DNA of 59,434 nt, taken from contig SHZI01000003.1 in the NCBI GenBank assembly GCA_009692345.1, positions 1 to 59,434 on the forward strand, written 5' to 3'. Of the stretch, positions 8,579 through 17,799 are shown one piece after another. The notes beneath the pieces are model-generated. The model saw only the letters and a program-made list of their open reading frames with translations, was not told where the DNA came from and searched no databases. A program made the translations under genes and the position numbers. The number at the start of each line of letters is the position of its first letter. Positions within the stretch are counted from its first letter, which is position 1. Source of the stretch: Gammaproteobacteria bacterium (lineage in GTDB: Bacteria > Pseudomonadota > Gammaproteobacteria > Steroidobacterales > GCA-2729495).

Positions 8579-9712
8579 ATGGCTGAGCCTCCCCAGAAAA
8601 TGGTTGTCGTCGGGCTATCTGGTGGGGTGGATTCCGCCGTGGCCGCACTGTGCCTCCTGCGGGCAGGCTACCGGGTGCAGGGCCTGCACATGACCAACTG
8701 GGATGACGCCAATGAGTACTGCACGGCGGGCACTGATCTGGCTGATGCGAGGCGGGTAGCCACAGACCTGGGCATTCACCTGCATGAAGCCAACTTCTCC
8801 CGCCAGTATCGCGCTGCGGTCTTCGAGGATTTCCTCCGGGAGCTCGCTGCGGGCCGCACACCGAATCCCGATGTGGCCTGTAACCGGCACATCAAGTTTG
8901 GCGTCTTCCTGGAACATGCCACGCGTCTCGGTGCCGACTTCATCGCCACCGGCCACTACGCCCGTGTGACCCATGACCCGGAACCGCGCTTGTTCACGTC
9001 CGCTGACCGGGACAAGGACCAGACCTACTTCCTCCACTCGATCGAGCGGGGGGCCCTGGCCAGGACCCTCTTCCCCCTGGGGTCCATCGAGAAGCATGAA
9101 GTACGCCGACTCGCCCGCGAGTACGGACTCGCCAATCACGCGAAAAAGGACAGCACCGGCATCTGCTTCGTCGGCGAAAGGCCGTTTCGCCAGTTCCTTT
9201 CCGAACATGTGCACACGAAGCCGGGACCGATACTCAATCCGGCGGGCCAGCAGCTTGGCGAGCACATCGGTCTGCCCTTCTACACGCTGGGCCAGCGGGA
9301 AGGACTCAAGGTGGGAGGACGCAATGACAGCCTGCAGTCGCCCTGGTTTGTCGCCGCCAAGGACCTTGCCCGTAACGCGCTGATCGTTGTTCAGGGCCGG
9401 GATCACCCCTGGCTGCTGCGGCGGGAACTGCGCGCCGGCGAACTTCGCTGGCTGGCCGGTGAGCCGGCAGGCCTCGACAGCGGCCTCGAACTCCACGCCC
9501 GCATCCGGCATCGTCAGGTCCCGGCCCGCTGCCACGTCCGCTCGGTCCCGGTTGCCCAGGCCGAGGTGACCTTCGACATTGCACAGCGGGCCCCAACTCC
9601 GGGTCAGTACCTGGTCCTGTATCGCGGCGAGGAATGCCTTGGCGGCGGTGTCATTCTGGAGTCGGGCGCGATGCTGGCTGCTCCCCTTCCGGCCAATCTG
9701 GCCACGGCGTAG
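8579..9712 (+). CDS. mnmA: tRNA-specific 2-thiouridylase MnmA
   Basis: Thiolates U34 of tRNA-Lys, -Glu and -Gln using ATP and a persulfide relayed from the Tus system. The PP-loop SGGVDS is at residues 14-19. The catalytic pair is Cys101 (in NPDVACN) and Cys196 (in STGICFVGERPF). ATGHYARV and the RDKDQTYFL specificity loop are present, and the C-terminal beta-barrel ends with YRGEECLGGGVI. At 377 residues it is near the usual length. Confidence 0.97.
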   Translation: MAEPPQKMVVVGLSGGVDSAVAALCLLRAGYRVQGLHMTNWDDANEYCTAGTDLADARRVATDLGIHLHEANFSRQYRAAVFEDFLRELAAGRTPNPDVACNRHIKFGVFLEHATRLGADFIATGHYARVTHDPEPRLFTSADRDKDQTYFLHSIERGALARTLFPLGSIEKHEVRRLAREYGLANHAKKDSTGICFVGERPFRQFLSEHVHTKPGPILNPAGQQLGEHIGLPFYTLGQREGLKVGGRNDSLQSPWFVAAKDLARNALIVVQGRDHPWLLRRELRAGELRWLAGEPAGLDSGLELHARIRHRQVPARCHVRSVPVAQAEVTFDIAQRAPTPGQYLVLYRGEECLGGGVILESGAMLAAPLPANLATA

Positions 9713-9727
9713 CTGGAATCGATCCGC

Positions 9728-9733
9728 TATAAT
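9728..9733 (+). promoter_or_regulatory. Candidate -10 element upstream of acnA
   Basis: A consensus TATAAT lies 38 nt before the acnA ATG, in the short gap after mnmA. No convincing -35 is visible 16-18 nt upstream, so an activator may be needed if the site is used. Confidence 0.4.
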
Positions 9734-9770
9734 TTCCTGCTCGCGTCCGTCCTGATTCAGAGAGAAAACC

Positions 9771-12452
9771 ATGGCGAAAATCCTTGATGCAAAGACCACC
9801 CTGTCCGTCAACGGCACGGACTACGACATTTATGGCCTCGCCGCCGTCAAGGAGGGTCACGTCAGTCGCCTCCCCTACTCCCTGAAGATCCTTCTGGAGA
9901 ATCTGTTGCGCCATGCGGCCAGCGGCGATGTCCGGGCCGCAGATATCAGCGCCCTGGCGAACTGGGATCCCAAGTCAAAGGACGAACACGAGATAGCCTT
10001 CACGCCCGCGCGCGTCATACTCCAGGACTTCACGGGCGTACCGGCCGTGGTCGATCTGGCCGCCATGCGCGATGCCGTGGTGAAGCTTGGCGGCAAGGCC
10101 GATGCGATCAATCCCCTGTCCCCCGCCGAACTGGTTATTGACCATTCGGTGCAGGTTGACAACTACGGCACCCCGGGCGCCCTCCAAGCCAACACCGTCG
10201 TCGAGTTCTCCCGCAACCAGGAACGCTATGGCTTCCTGCGCTGGGGTCAGGATGCCTTCCGCAATTTCAAGGTGGTCCCGCCCAACACGGGAATCGTTCA
10301 CCAGGTCAACCTGGAGTACCTGTCCCGAGTGGTGTTCAGTGTTGAGACCAAGGGGCGACGCGTTGCCTATCCGGACACGGTCGTCGGCACGGACTCCCAC
10401 ACAACCATGATCAATGGTCTCGGCATCCTGGGCTGGGGCGTCGGCGGTATTGAGGCTGAAGCGGCCATGCTGGGACAGCCGGTCACCATGCTCATTCCCG
10501 AGGTCATCGGCTTCCGGCTCACGGGCCAGCTGCGGGAGGGCACGACGGCCACTGACCTGGTCCTCACGGTGACAGAAATCCTGCGCAAGAAGGGCGTCGT
10601 CGGCAAGTTCGTCGAGTTCTTCGGCGATGGCCTGTCGAACCTGCCGCTTGCCGATCGGGCCACCATCGGGAACATGTCGCCGGAGTTTGGCAGCACGGTC
10701 GCTATCTTCCCCATCGATGGGGAAACCATCCGTTACCTGGAACTGTCGGGGCGGCCGGCTCAGGAGATTGCGCTGATCGCTGCCTATGCCAAAGCGCAGG
10801 GACTCTGGCGGGAGGACGGCCAGGCCGAGCCACTCTTCACTGACGTTGTCTCCCTGGATCTCGCCACCGTCGAGCCCAGCATGGCGGGCCCGAGCCGACC
10901 CCAGGATCGCATCGGCCTCCGCAATCTGGCGGCTGCCTACCGCAAGGTCGAAGCCGAGCAGACTGCCGATGGCAAGACGGGCACTGTCCCGGTGCGGGTT
11001 ACGACGAAGGGGCAGACCTTCGACCTGGCCAATGGCTCGGTGCTGATTGCGGCCATCACCAGCTGCACCAACACGTCGAATCCCTACGTGATGATGGCTG
11101 CGGGACTTCTCGCCCGGAACGCGATCCAGCGCGGCCTGAGCACCAAGCCCTGGGTGAAGACCAGTCTTGCACCCGGCTCCCGCGTGGTCAGCAGCTATCT
11201 CGACAAGTCGGGATTGATGCAGTCCCTCAATGCTCTTGGTTTCAATATCGTTGGCTTCGGCTGCACAACCTGCATTGGCAATTCCGGCCCTCTGGACCCG
11301 CCCATCGAGAAGGCCGTCCGGGAGGGCAAGCTGATTGGCTGCAGTGTCCTGTCGGGCAACCGGAACTTCGAAGGCCGCATACACCCGCTGGTCCGCAACA
11401 ACTTCCTGGCTTCACCGCCGCTGGTGGTGGCCTACGCCCTGGCTGGCTCCCTGCATATCGACCTCGCCACGGAACCACTGGGCACCGGGAAGGATGGCCA
11501 GCCCGTGTACCTGAAGGACATCTGGCCGGGCCAGAAGGAAATCCAGGCAGCCGTCACCGGCAACCTCGACTCCGCCATGTTTCGGGCGAGCTACGGCAAC
11601 GTCTTTGCAGGTGACAGCAACTGGAACTCGATCAAGGTGCCGAAGGGCGACAGGTTTGCCTGGGCGGACGACTCCACCTACGTGCGCAACCCGCCCTACT
11701 TTGAGGGCATGACTCGCCAGCCTGCAGCCGTGACCGATATCTCCGGTGCGCGGGTCCTCGCGCTGCTGGGGAACTCCGTGACCACGGACCATATCTCCCC
11801 GGCCGGCTCGATTGGCAAGGACACACCGGCAGGTAAGTATCTTCTGAGTAAAGGCGTCCAGGTATCTGATTTTAATCAGTATGGAGCCCGCCGCGGCAAT
11901 CATGAAGTCATGATGCGCGGGACCTTTGCCAACATCCGGCTGCGCAATCAGCTGGTTCCTGGTACGGAGGGCGGCCAGACCCTGCACCTGCCCAGTGGCG
12001 AGCCGCTGTCCATCTACGATGCCGCCATGCGCTACGCCGTCGACAAGGTTCCCCTCGTGATCCTGGCAGGCAAGGAGTATGGCAGCGGCTCGTCCCGCGA
12101 CTGGGCCGCCAAGGGAACCAAATTGCTCGGTGTGCGCGCCGTGATTGCCGAGAGCTACGAGCGGATCCACCGCTCAAATCTGATCGGCATGGGGGTGCTG
12201 CCCCTCGAGTTTCTCCCCGGCGACAGCGCAGCCTCCCTTGGCCTTACTGGCCGCGAGATCTTCGATGTCTCAGGACTGGATGGGGGTCGTGCCCGCGAAG
12301 TGACCGTGGTTGCTCACCGGGAAGACGCAACCCGGCAGACCTTCCAGGCGCGGGTGCGGATCGACACTCCCAAGGAGGGCGAGTACTTCGCTCACGGCGG
12401 CATCCTGCACTATGTTCTGCGGCAGCTTGCGGCGGCCGGTACGGCGGCCTAG
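9771..12452 (+). CDS. acnA: Aconitate hydratase A
   Basis: Isomerises citrate to isocitrate in the TCA cycle through a [4Fe-4S] cluster. The 893-residue AcnA/IRP1-type enzyme has GVPAVVDLAAMRDAV near residue 85, VGTDSHTTMINGLG, the first cluster Cys in ITSCTNTSNP, the other two in GFGCTTCIGNSGPL, and the swivel domain with NSVTTDHISPAGSI and YGSGSSRDWAAKG. Its stop is 7 nt before the tatD GTG, suggesting cotranscription. Confidence 0.97.
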   Translation: MAKILDAKTTLSVNGTDYDIYGLAAVKEGHVSRLPYSLKILLENLLRHAASGDVRAADISALANWDPKSKDEHEIAFTPARVILQDFTGVPAVVDLAAMRDAVVKLGGKADAINPLSPAELVIDHSVQVDNYGTPGALQANTVVEFSRNQERYGFLRWGQDAFRNFKVVPPNTGIVHQVNLEYLSRVVFSVETKGRRVAYPDTVVGTDSHTTMINGLGILGWGVGGIEAEAAMLGQPVTMLIPEVIGFRLTGQLREGTTATDLVLTVTEILRKKGVVGKFVEFFGDGLSNLPLADRATIGNMSPEFGSTVAIFPIDGETIRYLELSGRPAQEIALIAAYAKAQGLWREDGQAEPLFTDVVSLDLATVEPSMAGPSRPQDRIGLRNLAAAYRKVEAEQTADGKTGTVPVRVTTKGQTFDLANGSVLIAAITSCTNTSNPYVMMAAGLLARNAIQRGLSTKPWVKTSLAPGSRVVSSYLDKSGLMQSLNALGFNIVGFGCTTCIGNSGPLDPPIEKAVREGKLIGCSVLSGNRNFEGRIHPLVRNNFLASPPLVVAYALAGSLHIDLATEPLGTGKDGQPVYLKDIWPGQKEIQAAVTGNLDSAMFRASYGNVFAGDSNWNSIKVPKGDRFAWADDSTYVRNPPYFEGMTRQPAAVTDISGARVLALLGNSVTTDHISPAGSIGKDTPAGKYLLSKGVQVSDFNQYGARRGNHEVMMRGTFANIRLRNQLVPGTEGGQTLHLPSGEPLSIYDAAMRYAVDKVPLVILAGKEYGSGSSRDWAAKGTKLLGVRAVIAESYERIHRSNLIGMGVLPLEFLPGDSAASLGLTGREIFDVSGLDGGRAREVTVVAHREDATRQTFQARVRIDTPKEGEYFAHGGILHYVLRQLAAAGTAA

Positions 12453-12459
12453 TGAAGAC

Positions 12460-13263
12460 GTGGCTGACCTGATTGACGTCGGAGCGAACCTCACCCACGA
12501 CAGCTTTAGGGACGACCTTGCGGAGGTCATCGAACGGGCCGCGGGGAGCGGGGTTCGGCGCCTGATCGTGACCGGGACCAGCCTGGCAGCGTCCGCAGCT
12601 GCCGTGGCACTTTCCCGGTCGAGCCCAGACACGCTCTGGGCTACGGCGGGTGTCCACCCGCACTCGGCAGCCGACTATGACGATGCTGTCGAGGATGCCC
12701 TGAGACTGCTGCTCAGGGATCCGCGGGTAGTCGCCGCTGGCGAGTGCGGGCTGGACTACCACCGGGACTATGCCCCGCGGGATGTCCAGCGGCGCGCTTT
12801 CGCCAGGCAGCTGGAACTGGCAGCGGCCAGCGGCAGGCCGCTCTTTCTGCATCAGCGCGACGCTCACGGGGACTTCCTCGCCCTGCTGCGGGAGCAGGGC
12901 TCCCGCCTGCCGGGCGGTGTCGCTCACTGCTTCACCAACGGCCCGGCCGAGGTGGCTGAATACCTGGGTATTGGCCTGTACATCGGCATCACCGGCTGGA
13001 TCTGTGACGAGCGGCGGGCCAGCGAGTTGCGCGCCGCTGTCGCCTGCATCCCCCTCGACCGGATCGTTGTCGAGACGGACTCCCCCTACCTGCTGCCGAG
13101 AACCCTGCGGCCATTACCCCGCAGCCGCCGGAACGAACCAGGAATGCTTCCCGAGATTGTCCGGACGCTGGCGGGCTTTATGGGTCGCAGCCCTGAGGTG
13201 GTAGCAGAGGCTACGACCCGCAATGCTGAAAAACTCTTCGGGCTCAGCTCCGGCCTTCAGTAA
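12460..13263 (+). CDS. tatD: TatD-type metal-dependent 3'-5' exonuclease
   Basis: TatD family DNase. The 267 residues align with E. coli TatD throughout: DVGANLTHDSF, LIVTGTSL, ATAGVHPH, GECGLDYHRDYAP, FLHQRDAH, VAHCFTNG, YIGITGWICDERR, ETDSPYLLPR and SRRNEPGMLP. The open frame extends upstream inside acnA, but the GTG at 12460 (MADLIDVGANL) matches the family N-terminus. The 3' end overlaps the convergent NERD gene by 20 nt. Confidence 0.94.
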   Translation: MADLIDVGANLTHDSFRDDLAEVIERAAGSGVRRLIVTGTSLAASAAAVALSRSSPDTLWATAGVHPHSAADYDDAVEDALRLLLRDPRVVAAGECGLDYHRDYAPRDVQRRAFARQLELAAASGRPLFLHQRDAHGDFLALLREQGSRLPGGVAHCFTNGPAEVAEYLGIGLYIGITGWICDERRASELRAAVACIPLDRIVVETDSPYLLPRTLRPLPRSRRNEPGMLPEIVRTLAGFMGRSPEVVAEATTRNAEKLFGLSSGLQ

Positions 13264-13855
13264 GAAGGTTATCCATGCGTGCGGCGAGTGCTGACTGGCG
13301 CAGCCGCTCCCAGGCCTGCTGATACGCGTCCGGGCTGGTCCCGGCGCCGGACGCCTCCTTCTCCAGTTCCTGCAGCAAGGGTTCCAGAAGAGTCACGCTC
13401 CGGGGCTGACCTTTGGTAAAGCGGGCCCGACCCGTAAAGCCGACGAAGCCGACTACCGGCACCTCCGGCGTAAGGCGCTTGACCGCGGCGACCCGGTCCC
13501 AGAGTCCGGGTTGGGGGTTCGCGAAGGTGAAGCGCCGGTTGTCCGCTATGACCGTCCAGTCCTGCATGCCTTCACTGCCGAAGACATGGCCTTCGACGTC
13601 CTTGATGTCGATGACCAGGATTCCCCGCGCCGTAAGCAGTGCGTACTGCAGCTGGATCTCCTCGCCATTGCCGTCAGGAATGATGAAGTTGGCGAGGACT
13701 CCACGGCTTGCATCCCGGAGGCGGCGGTCGATGTCACGGCGCCGGCGCTGAAGCACCCTCCAGTACCAGCCGGCGGCAACCAGCGCCAACGCGACAAGGA
13801 CAACCCCGAGCAGGAGCAATGGACCTTGTGTGAACGGCATTGCGCTGTCCAGCAT
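13244..13855 (-). CDS. Membrane-anchored NERD-domain protein
   Basis: About 203 residues: an N-terminal transmembrane helix (GPLLLLGVVLVALALVAAGW), a basic stretch, then a NERD (nuclease-related) domain with LANFIIPDG, IQLQYALLTARGILVIDIKDVEGHVFG and WTVIADN. NERD domains are thought to have a restriction-nuclease-like fold; the in vivo role is unknown. An internal ATG at 13840 is an alternative start. It lies 3 nt after thrC and is possibly the last gene of the thrA-thrC transcript. Confidence 0.85.
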   Translation of the reverse strand: MLDSAMPFTQGPLLLLGVVLVALALVAAGWYWRVLQRRRRDIDRRLRDASRGVLANFIIPDGNGEEIQLQYALLTARGILVIDIKDVEGHVFGSEGMQDWTVIADNRRFTFANPQPGLWDRVAAVKRLTPEVPVVGFVGFTGRARFTKGQPRSVTLLEPLLQELEKEASGAGTSPDAYQQAWERLRQSALAARMDNLLTEGRS

Positions 13856-13858
13856 GAG

Positions 13859-15160
13859 CTAAAGCCTGCCGGCCAGCGCATCGAGCTCTGGCGCAATAGT
13901 GTCGAAGTGAGCAGGCCTCGTGAGCAGCGCCATGAGCTCAGCTGGCGGCTCCACCGGAGCACCCAGCAATGGTTCCACGATAGTGTCGAACTTGGCGGCG
14001 TGAGCGGTGGCGACGACCGCCCAGTCCCGGCGGGTCAGCTCCACCTCTGGCAGCTCCCGGTACACCCGCAGGCCCGCAGCGGTGTGGGGACACCAGGGCA
14101 GGCCGTGGCGGCGGAACTCGTCCACGATGGTCGTGCGGATCTCGGCATCCGATACCGGCACCGCCGAGACCTCCTCCCGGAGGCTAGCGACATCGGTGCA
14201 CAACGCCTGGAGACGCTCCATGTTGCTCGGATTGCCCACGTCCATCGCGGACGCGAGGGTCGGGACACTCGCCCGGGGCAGCCACTGCCCGGTGGCCAGA
14301 TAGTCTGGAATCGTGACGTTGGCATTGGTGGCGAGGACTATCCGGTCGATGGGCAGTCCAACCCGACGGGCCCAGACGCAGGCAAAGCCGTTGCCGAGGT
14401 TGCCCGTCGGCACGATAAAACTCAAGGGTCGCCCCGTAGCCCGCCAGTGCCTGAGGCTGGCAAGAGCGTAGTAAGCGGCCTGGGGCAGGAGACGGCCCAC
14501 GTTGATGCTGTTGGCGGAACAGAGCCGGTGCCGGGACCTGAGTCCGGCATCGGCAAAGGCTGCCTTGACCAGGCGCTGGCAATCGTCGAACTCGCCCCGG
14601 ACGGCCAGCGAGACCACATTGCCGCCCCAGCAGGTGAGCTGGTGCTGCTGGCGGGGCGACACACGCCCTTCCGGAAACAGAACGACGACCCGCGTGTCCG
14701 GCCTGCGGTAATAGGCAGCCGCCACGGCACCGCCCGTGTCCCCGGAGGTCGCCACCAGAACGGTTACGGGCGCGGTCGCGAACCTGCCCTCCCGGATGAT
14801 GTGCTCCATGCAGTGGGCAAGGAAGCGCGCCCCTACATCCTTGAACGCTGCTGTCGGCCCGTGGAACAACTCCAGGATCGAGAGAGCGCCGGGGGATGCT
14901 TCGAGTTGCCGCAGCGGCAACGGAAAGTTCAGAGCTGCGCGGCAGACTTCTCCAAGCGCGTTTGCCAGGGAAGACCCGGCGAAGAAGGGCTTGAGGAAGT
15001 TCGTTGCCACGTCGGGAAAAGCATCCAGCGTGGAAAAATCTCCAGGGACAAAGCCGGGGAGCACCTCGGGGACATAGAGCCCACCGTCATCGGCCGTCCC
15101 GCCCATGATGGCGGTTTCTAGACCGACGGCCGGGCCGCCACGGGTACTCACGTAGCGCAT
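13859..15160 (-). CDS. thrC: Threonine synthase
   Basis: Converts O-phosphohomoserine to threonine with PLP. The protein starts MRYVSTRGG and has the PLP-lysine motif HGPTAAFKDVGARF, the phosphate-binding ATSGDTGGAVA and the VPTGNLGNGFA segment. At 433 residues it matches the E. coli-type enzyme. It follows thrA by 9 nt; a homoserine kinase (thrB) is absent between them. Confidence 0.96.
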   Translation of the reverse strand: MRYVSTRGGPAVGLETAIMGGTADDGGLYVPEVLPGFVPGDFSTLDAFPDVATNFLKPFFAGSSLANALGEVCRAALNFPLPLRQLEASPGALSILELFHGPTAAFKDVGARFLAHCMEHIIREGRFATAPVTVLVATSGDTGGAVAAAYYRRPDTRVVVLFPEGRVSPRQQHQLTCWGGNVVSLAVRGEFDDCQRLVKAAFADAGLRSRHRLCSANSINVGRLLPQAAYYALASLRHWRATGRPLSFIVPTGNLGNGFACVWARRVGLPIDRIVLATNANVTIPDYLATGQWLPRASVPTLASAMDVGNPSNMERLQALCTDVASLREEVSAVPVSDAEIRTTIVDEFRRHGLPWCPHTAAGLRVYRELPEVELTRRDWAVVATAHAAKFDTIVEPLLGAPVEPPAELMALLTRPAHFDTIAPELDALAGRL

Positions 15161-15169
15161 GGCGGACCC

Positions 15170-17689
15170 CTAGAGAGCCGCGCCGAGGTACGTTGAGAGT
15201 CGCAGGATGTCGGCGAAAACCCCGGCAGCGGTCACGGCAGGTCCGGCTCCAGGCCCCTGCACGACGAGCGGATTCTCGCTGTAGCGGGCTGAAGCGTACC
15301 TGACGATGTTGTCGGTGAGGTTGATGTTGGCAAAGGAATGCCGGCGGCCCAGAGACTCGAGGCGGACGGTCGCCGTACCCGAACGGCGGTCAAGCCGGCC
15401 CACATAGCGCAATACCTGATCAGCCTCGTTGGCCCGGGACCAGCGCTCTGCCATCGCCTGGTCGTGGGCCTGCAGGGCGCCGAGGAAGTCGTCCGCACTC
15501 CCCGCCTCCAGACCCGCAGGAATCAGACTCTCCACCGACAGGTCACGCATCTCCAGCCGCATACCCATCTCACGCCCGAGAATGATCAGCTTGCGGGCCA
15601 CGTCCAGTCCGGACAGGTCATCCCGCGGATCAGGTTCCGTGTAGCCCGCATCCCGTGCCTCGCGGACGATGGTGGAAAACGGCTTGGTGCCATCAAAGAC
15701 ATTGAACAGGTAGGCCAGCGTACCGGAGAAGATGCCCTCGATACTTCGGATCTCGTCGCCTGTTTCCCGGAGGTCGCGGAGCGTTCCAAGGATGGGCAGC
15801 GCGGCACCGACGGTGGTTTCGTACAGAAAACGGGTGTTGCTGCGCCGCCGGACCTCGTGCAGCTGGTCATACATACTCAGTGGGCCGCTGGGCGCCTTCT
15901 TGTTGGGTGTAACCACATGGACGCCGCCACCGAGCCACTCCACGTACCGTGCTGCGACGTCCTCACTGGAACTGCAGTCAACGACTACCGCATGGGGCAG
16001 ATGCTCAGCATGGACATGCTGAGTGAACTGGGCCCAGTCGAGCGGCACTGAGGATTTCTCGAAGTCCTCAAGCCACGTTGCAAGATTGATCGCGCGATCG
16101 CTCAACAGCATCCGCCGGGAATCCGCTATGGCCCGCACCCGGAGATCGAGATTGAACTGGGACTTGAGCCGCGGCAGTTCGGTGGCCATCTGCTTCAGCA
16201 GTACCTGCCCGACGTTCCCCGGCCCGATAAGGCCAATGGAGATGGTCTCAGCCGAAAGGTAGAAGCCTGAGTGCACGGCGCGCAGCGCGCGGGTGGAGTC
16301 CTGCCGGGCAACAACGGCGGAAATGTTGCGCTCCGAAGAACCCTGGGCAATCGCTTTGACGTTGATGCCGGCACTGCCAAGAGTGCCGAGAAAGCGGCCG
16401 GCAACCCCGGGCATTCCCGCCATGCCATCACCAACCACGGCAATCACGCTGCAGGGATTCTTTATGGTGATGCTCTGCACGAGTCCCTGCTTCAACTCGG
16501 CAGCAAAAGCGCGCTGTACTACCCGCTCCGCCTCGGCAGCCATCCCGCTGGGAACGCCAATACAGATGGAGTGCTCGGAACTGGCCTGGGAAATGAGAAT
16601 AACGGAAATACCCGACTCCCGGAGCGCCCCGAACAGACGATCAGCAGTGCCGGGGACACCAATCATCCCGGCACCCTCGATGTTCAGCAGGGCCACATCA
16701 TCAACGGCGGTCACGCCCTTGATCGGCTGGCTGGAATCCGAGTTCGGCCCGATGAGAGAGCCCGGAACAGACGGGTTGAAGGTATTGCGTATCCAGATGG
16801 GAATCGACCGCTGGACGGCGGGCGACATCGTCTGGGGGTGTATGACTTTGGCCCCGAAGTACGCCAGCTCCATGGCTTCACTGTAGGACAGGGAGCTGAT
16901 GATGGCCGCCTCGGGAACGCGGTTGGGATCGGCGCTCAGCACACCGTCCACATCGGTCCAGATCGTGATCTTCTCGGCGTCCAGCAAAGCCCCGACTATG
17001 GACGAGGAAAAGTCACTCCCATTTCTTCCCAGGGTCGTCGGCAGGCCGTTGCGCTCACTGGCTATGAACCCTGTGACCACGGCGATACCGATCGTAGTGT
17101 CAGTAAAGATCCGGCGCGCATTGGCCCAGGATTCATCCCACTGAACGGCCGGCCCCATCTCGCCCGGCTCAATGATGATGAGATCCCGCGCATCGACCCA
17201 GTGCACCGGACGGCCGGGAGCCTCGGACTGGGCGCGCTCAGCAAGGTAAGCGGCCAGCAGCCGCGAGGACCACAGTTCGCCATAACCGGCAATCAGGTCC
17301 CGGCTGCGTTCCCCCGCCTGGCGCACGAGAGCAATCGCCCGCAGAACGTCCCGCATGTCGGCCAGATCCGCGGCAAAGACCTTCAGGATGTCGTCAGCAG
17401 ACTGCTTTTTCCTGAGCAGCGCTGCGACGGTCGTGCGATACCGGGTCCCAATGGCATCCATGCGGGAGGTGATGTCAGGCGCGGCCTGCTCCGCCGCCGA
17501 GACCAGGCCCAGAAGCGCATCCGTAGTCTTGGCCATGGCCGAGACCACCACCGCCTGGCGGGAGACGGCCTCATCCAGCAGGATGTCTGCTACGCGGCGA
17601 AAACAGTCCGCGTCGCCAAGGCTGGTGCCACCAAATTTGTGGACATGCCAGGCACCGGGATTGGTCGAGATATTCAACTTGGACACCAT
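15170..17689 (-). CDS. thrA: Bifunctional aspartate kinase/homoserine dehydrogenase I
   Basis: Catalyses the first and third steps from aspartate to threonine. The N-terminal kinase domain has HKFGGTSLGDADCF, GNGSDFSSS-type residues (LGRNGSDFSSSI) and FGAKVIHPQTM. Two ACT regions follow (VALLNIEGAGMIGVPGTADR and VIAVVGDGMAGMPGVAGR). The C-terminal dehydrogenase has the nucleotide-binding IGLIGPGNVGQVLL, VTPNKKAPSGPL and YTEPDPRDDLSGLDVARKL. At 839 residues it is slightly longer than E. coli ThrA (820). It is the first gene of a thrA-thrC pair. Confidence 0.97.
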   Translation of the reverse strand: MVSKLNISTNPGAWHVHKFGGTSLGDADCFRRVADILLDEAVSRQAVVVSAMAKTTDALLGLVSAAEQAAPDITSRMDAIGTRYRTTVAALLRKKQSADDILKVFAADLADMRDVLRAIALVRQAGERSRDLIAGYGELWSSRLLAAYLAERAQSEAPGRPVHWVDARDLIIIEPGEMGPAVQWDESWANARRIFTDTTIGIAVVTGFIASERNGLPTTLGRNGSDFSSSIVGALLDAEKITIWTDVDGVLSADPNRVPEAAIISSLSYSEAMELAYFGAKVIHPQTMSPAVQRSIPIWIRNTFNPSVPGSLIGPNSDSSQPIKGVTAVDDVALLNIEGAGMIGVPGTADRLFGALRESGISVILISQASSEHSICIGVPSGMAAEAERVVQRAFAAELKQGLVQSITIKNPCSVIAVVGDGMAGMPGVAGRFLGTLGSAGINVKAIAQGSSERNISAVVARQDSTRALRAVHSGFYLSAETISIGLIGPGNVGQVLLKQMATELPRLKSQFNLDLRVRAIADSRRMLLSDRAINLATWLEDFEKSSVPLDWAQFTQHVHAEHLPHAVVVDCSSSEDVAARYVEWLGGGVHVVTPNKKAPSGPLSMYDQLHEVRRRSNTRFLYETTVGAALPILGTLRDLRETGDEIRSIEGIFSGTLAYLFNVFDGTKPFSTIVREARDAGYTEPDPRDDLSGLDVARKLIILGREMGMRLEMRDLSVESLIPAGLEAGSADDFLGALQAHDQAMAERWSRANEADQVLRYVGRLDRRSGTATVRLESLGRRHSFANINLTDNIVRYASARYSENPLVVQGPGAGPAVTAAGVFADILRLSTYLGAAL

Positions 17690-17726
17690 GGATAAGCCAG
17701 CAAGGGGTCAGGAAAAACGGCGGCCA

Positions 17727-17732
17727 ATCATA
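17727..17732 (-). promoter_or_regulatory. Candidate -10 element for thrA
   Basis: Read leftward, GGGTATGAT contains a good -10 hexamer TATGAT, 37 nt before the thrA ATG. No leader peptide rich in Thr/Ile codons, as in the E. coli thr attenuator, is apparent in the short leader. Confidence 0.35.
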
Positions 17733-17799
17733 CCCGTTCTGACCTGCGGCTACAGCGACCAGACTACCGTCCGGGCGCGCGGGCTAGTATCTTCTCGCC

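Noticed and set aside
9975-11384. Leftward 469-codon frame inside acnA
   Set aside because: Antisense shadow of the aconitase gene with no recognisable motif.
16271-17695. Rightward 474-codon frame
   Set aside because: Antisense shadow of thrA.
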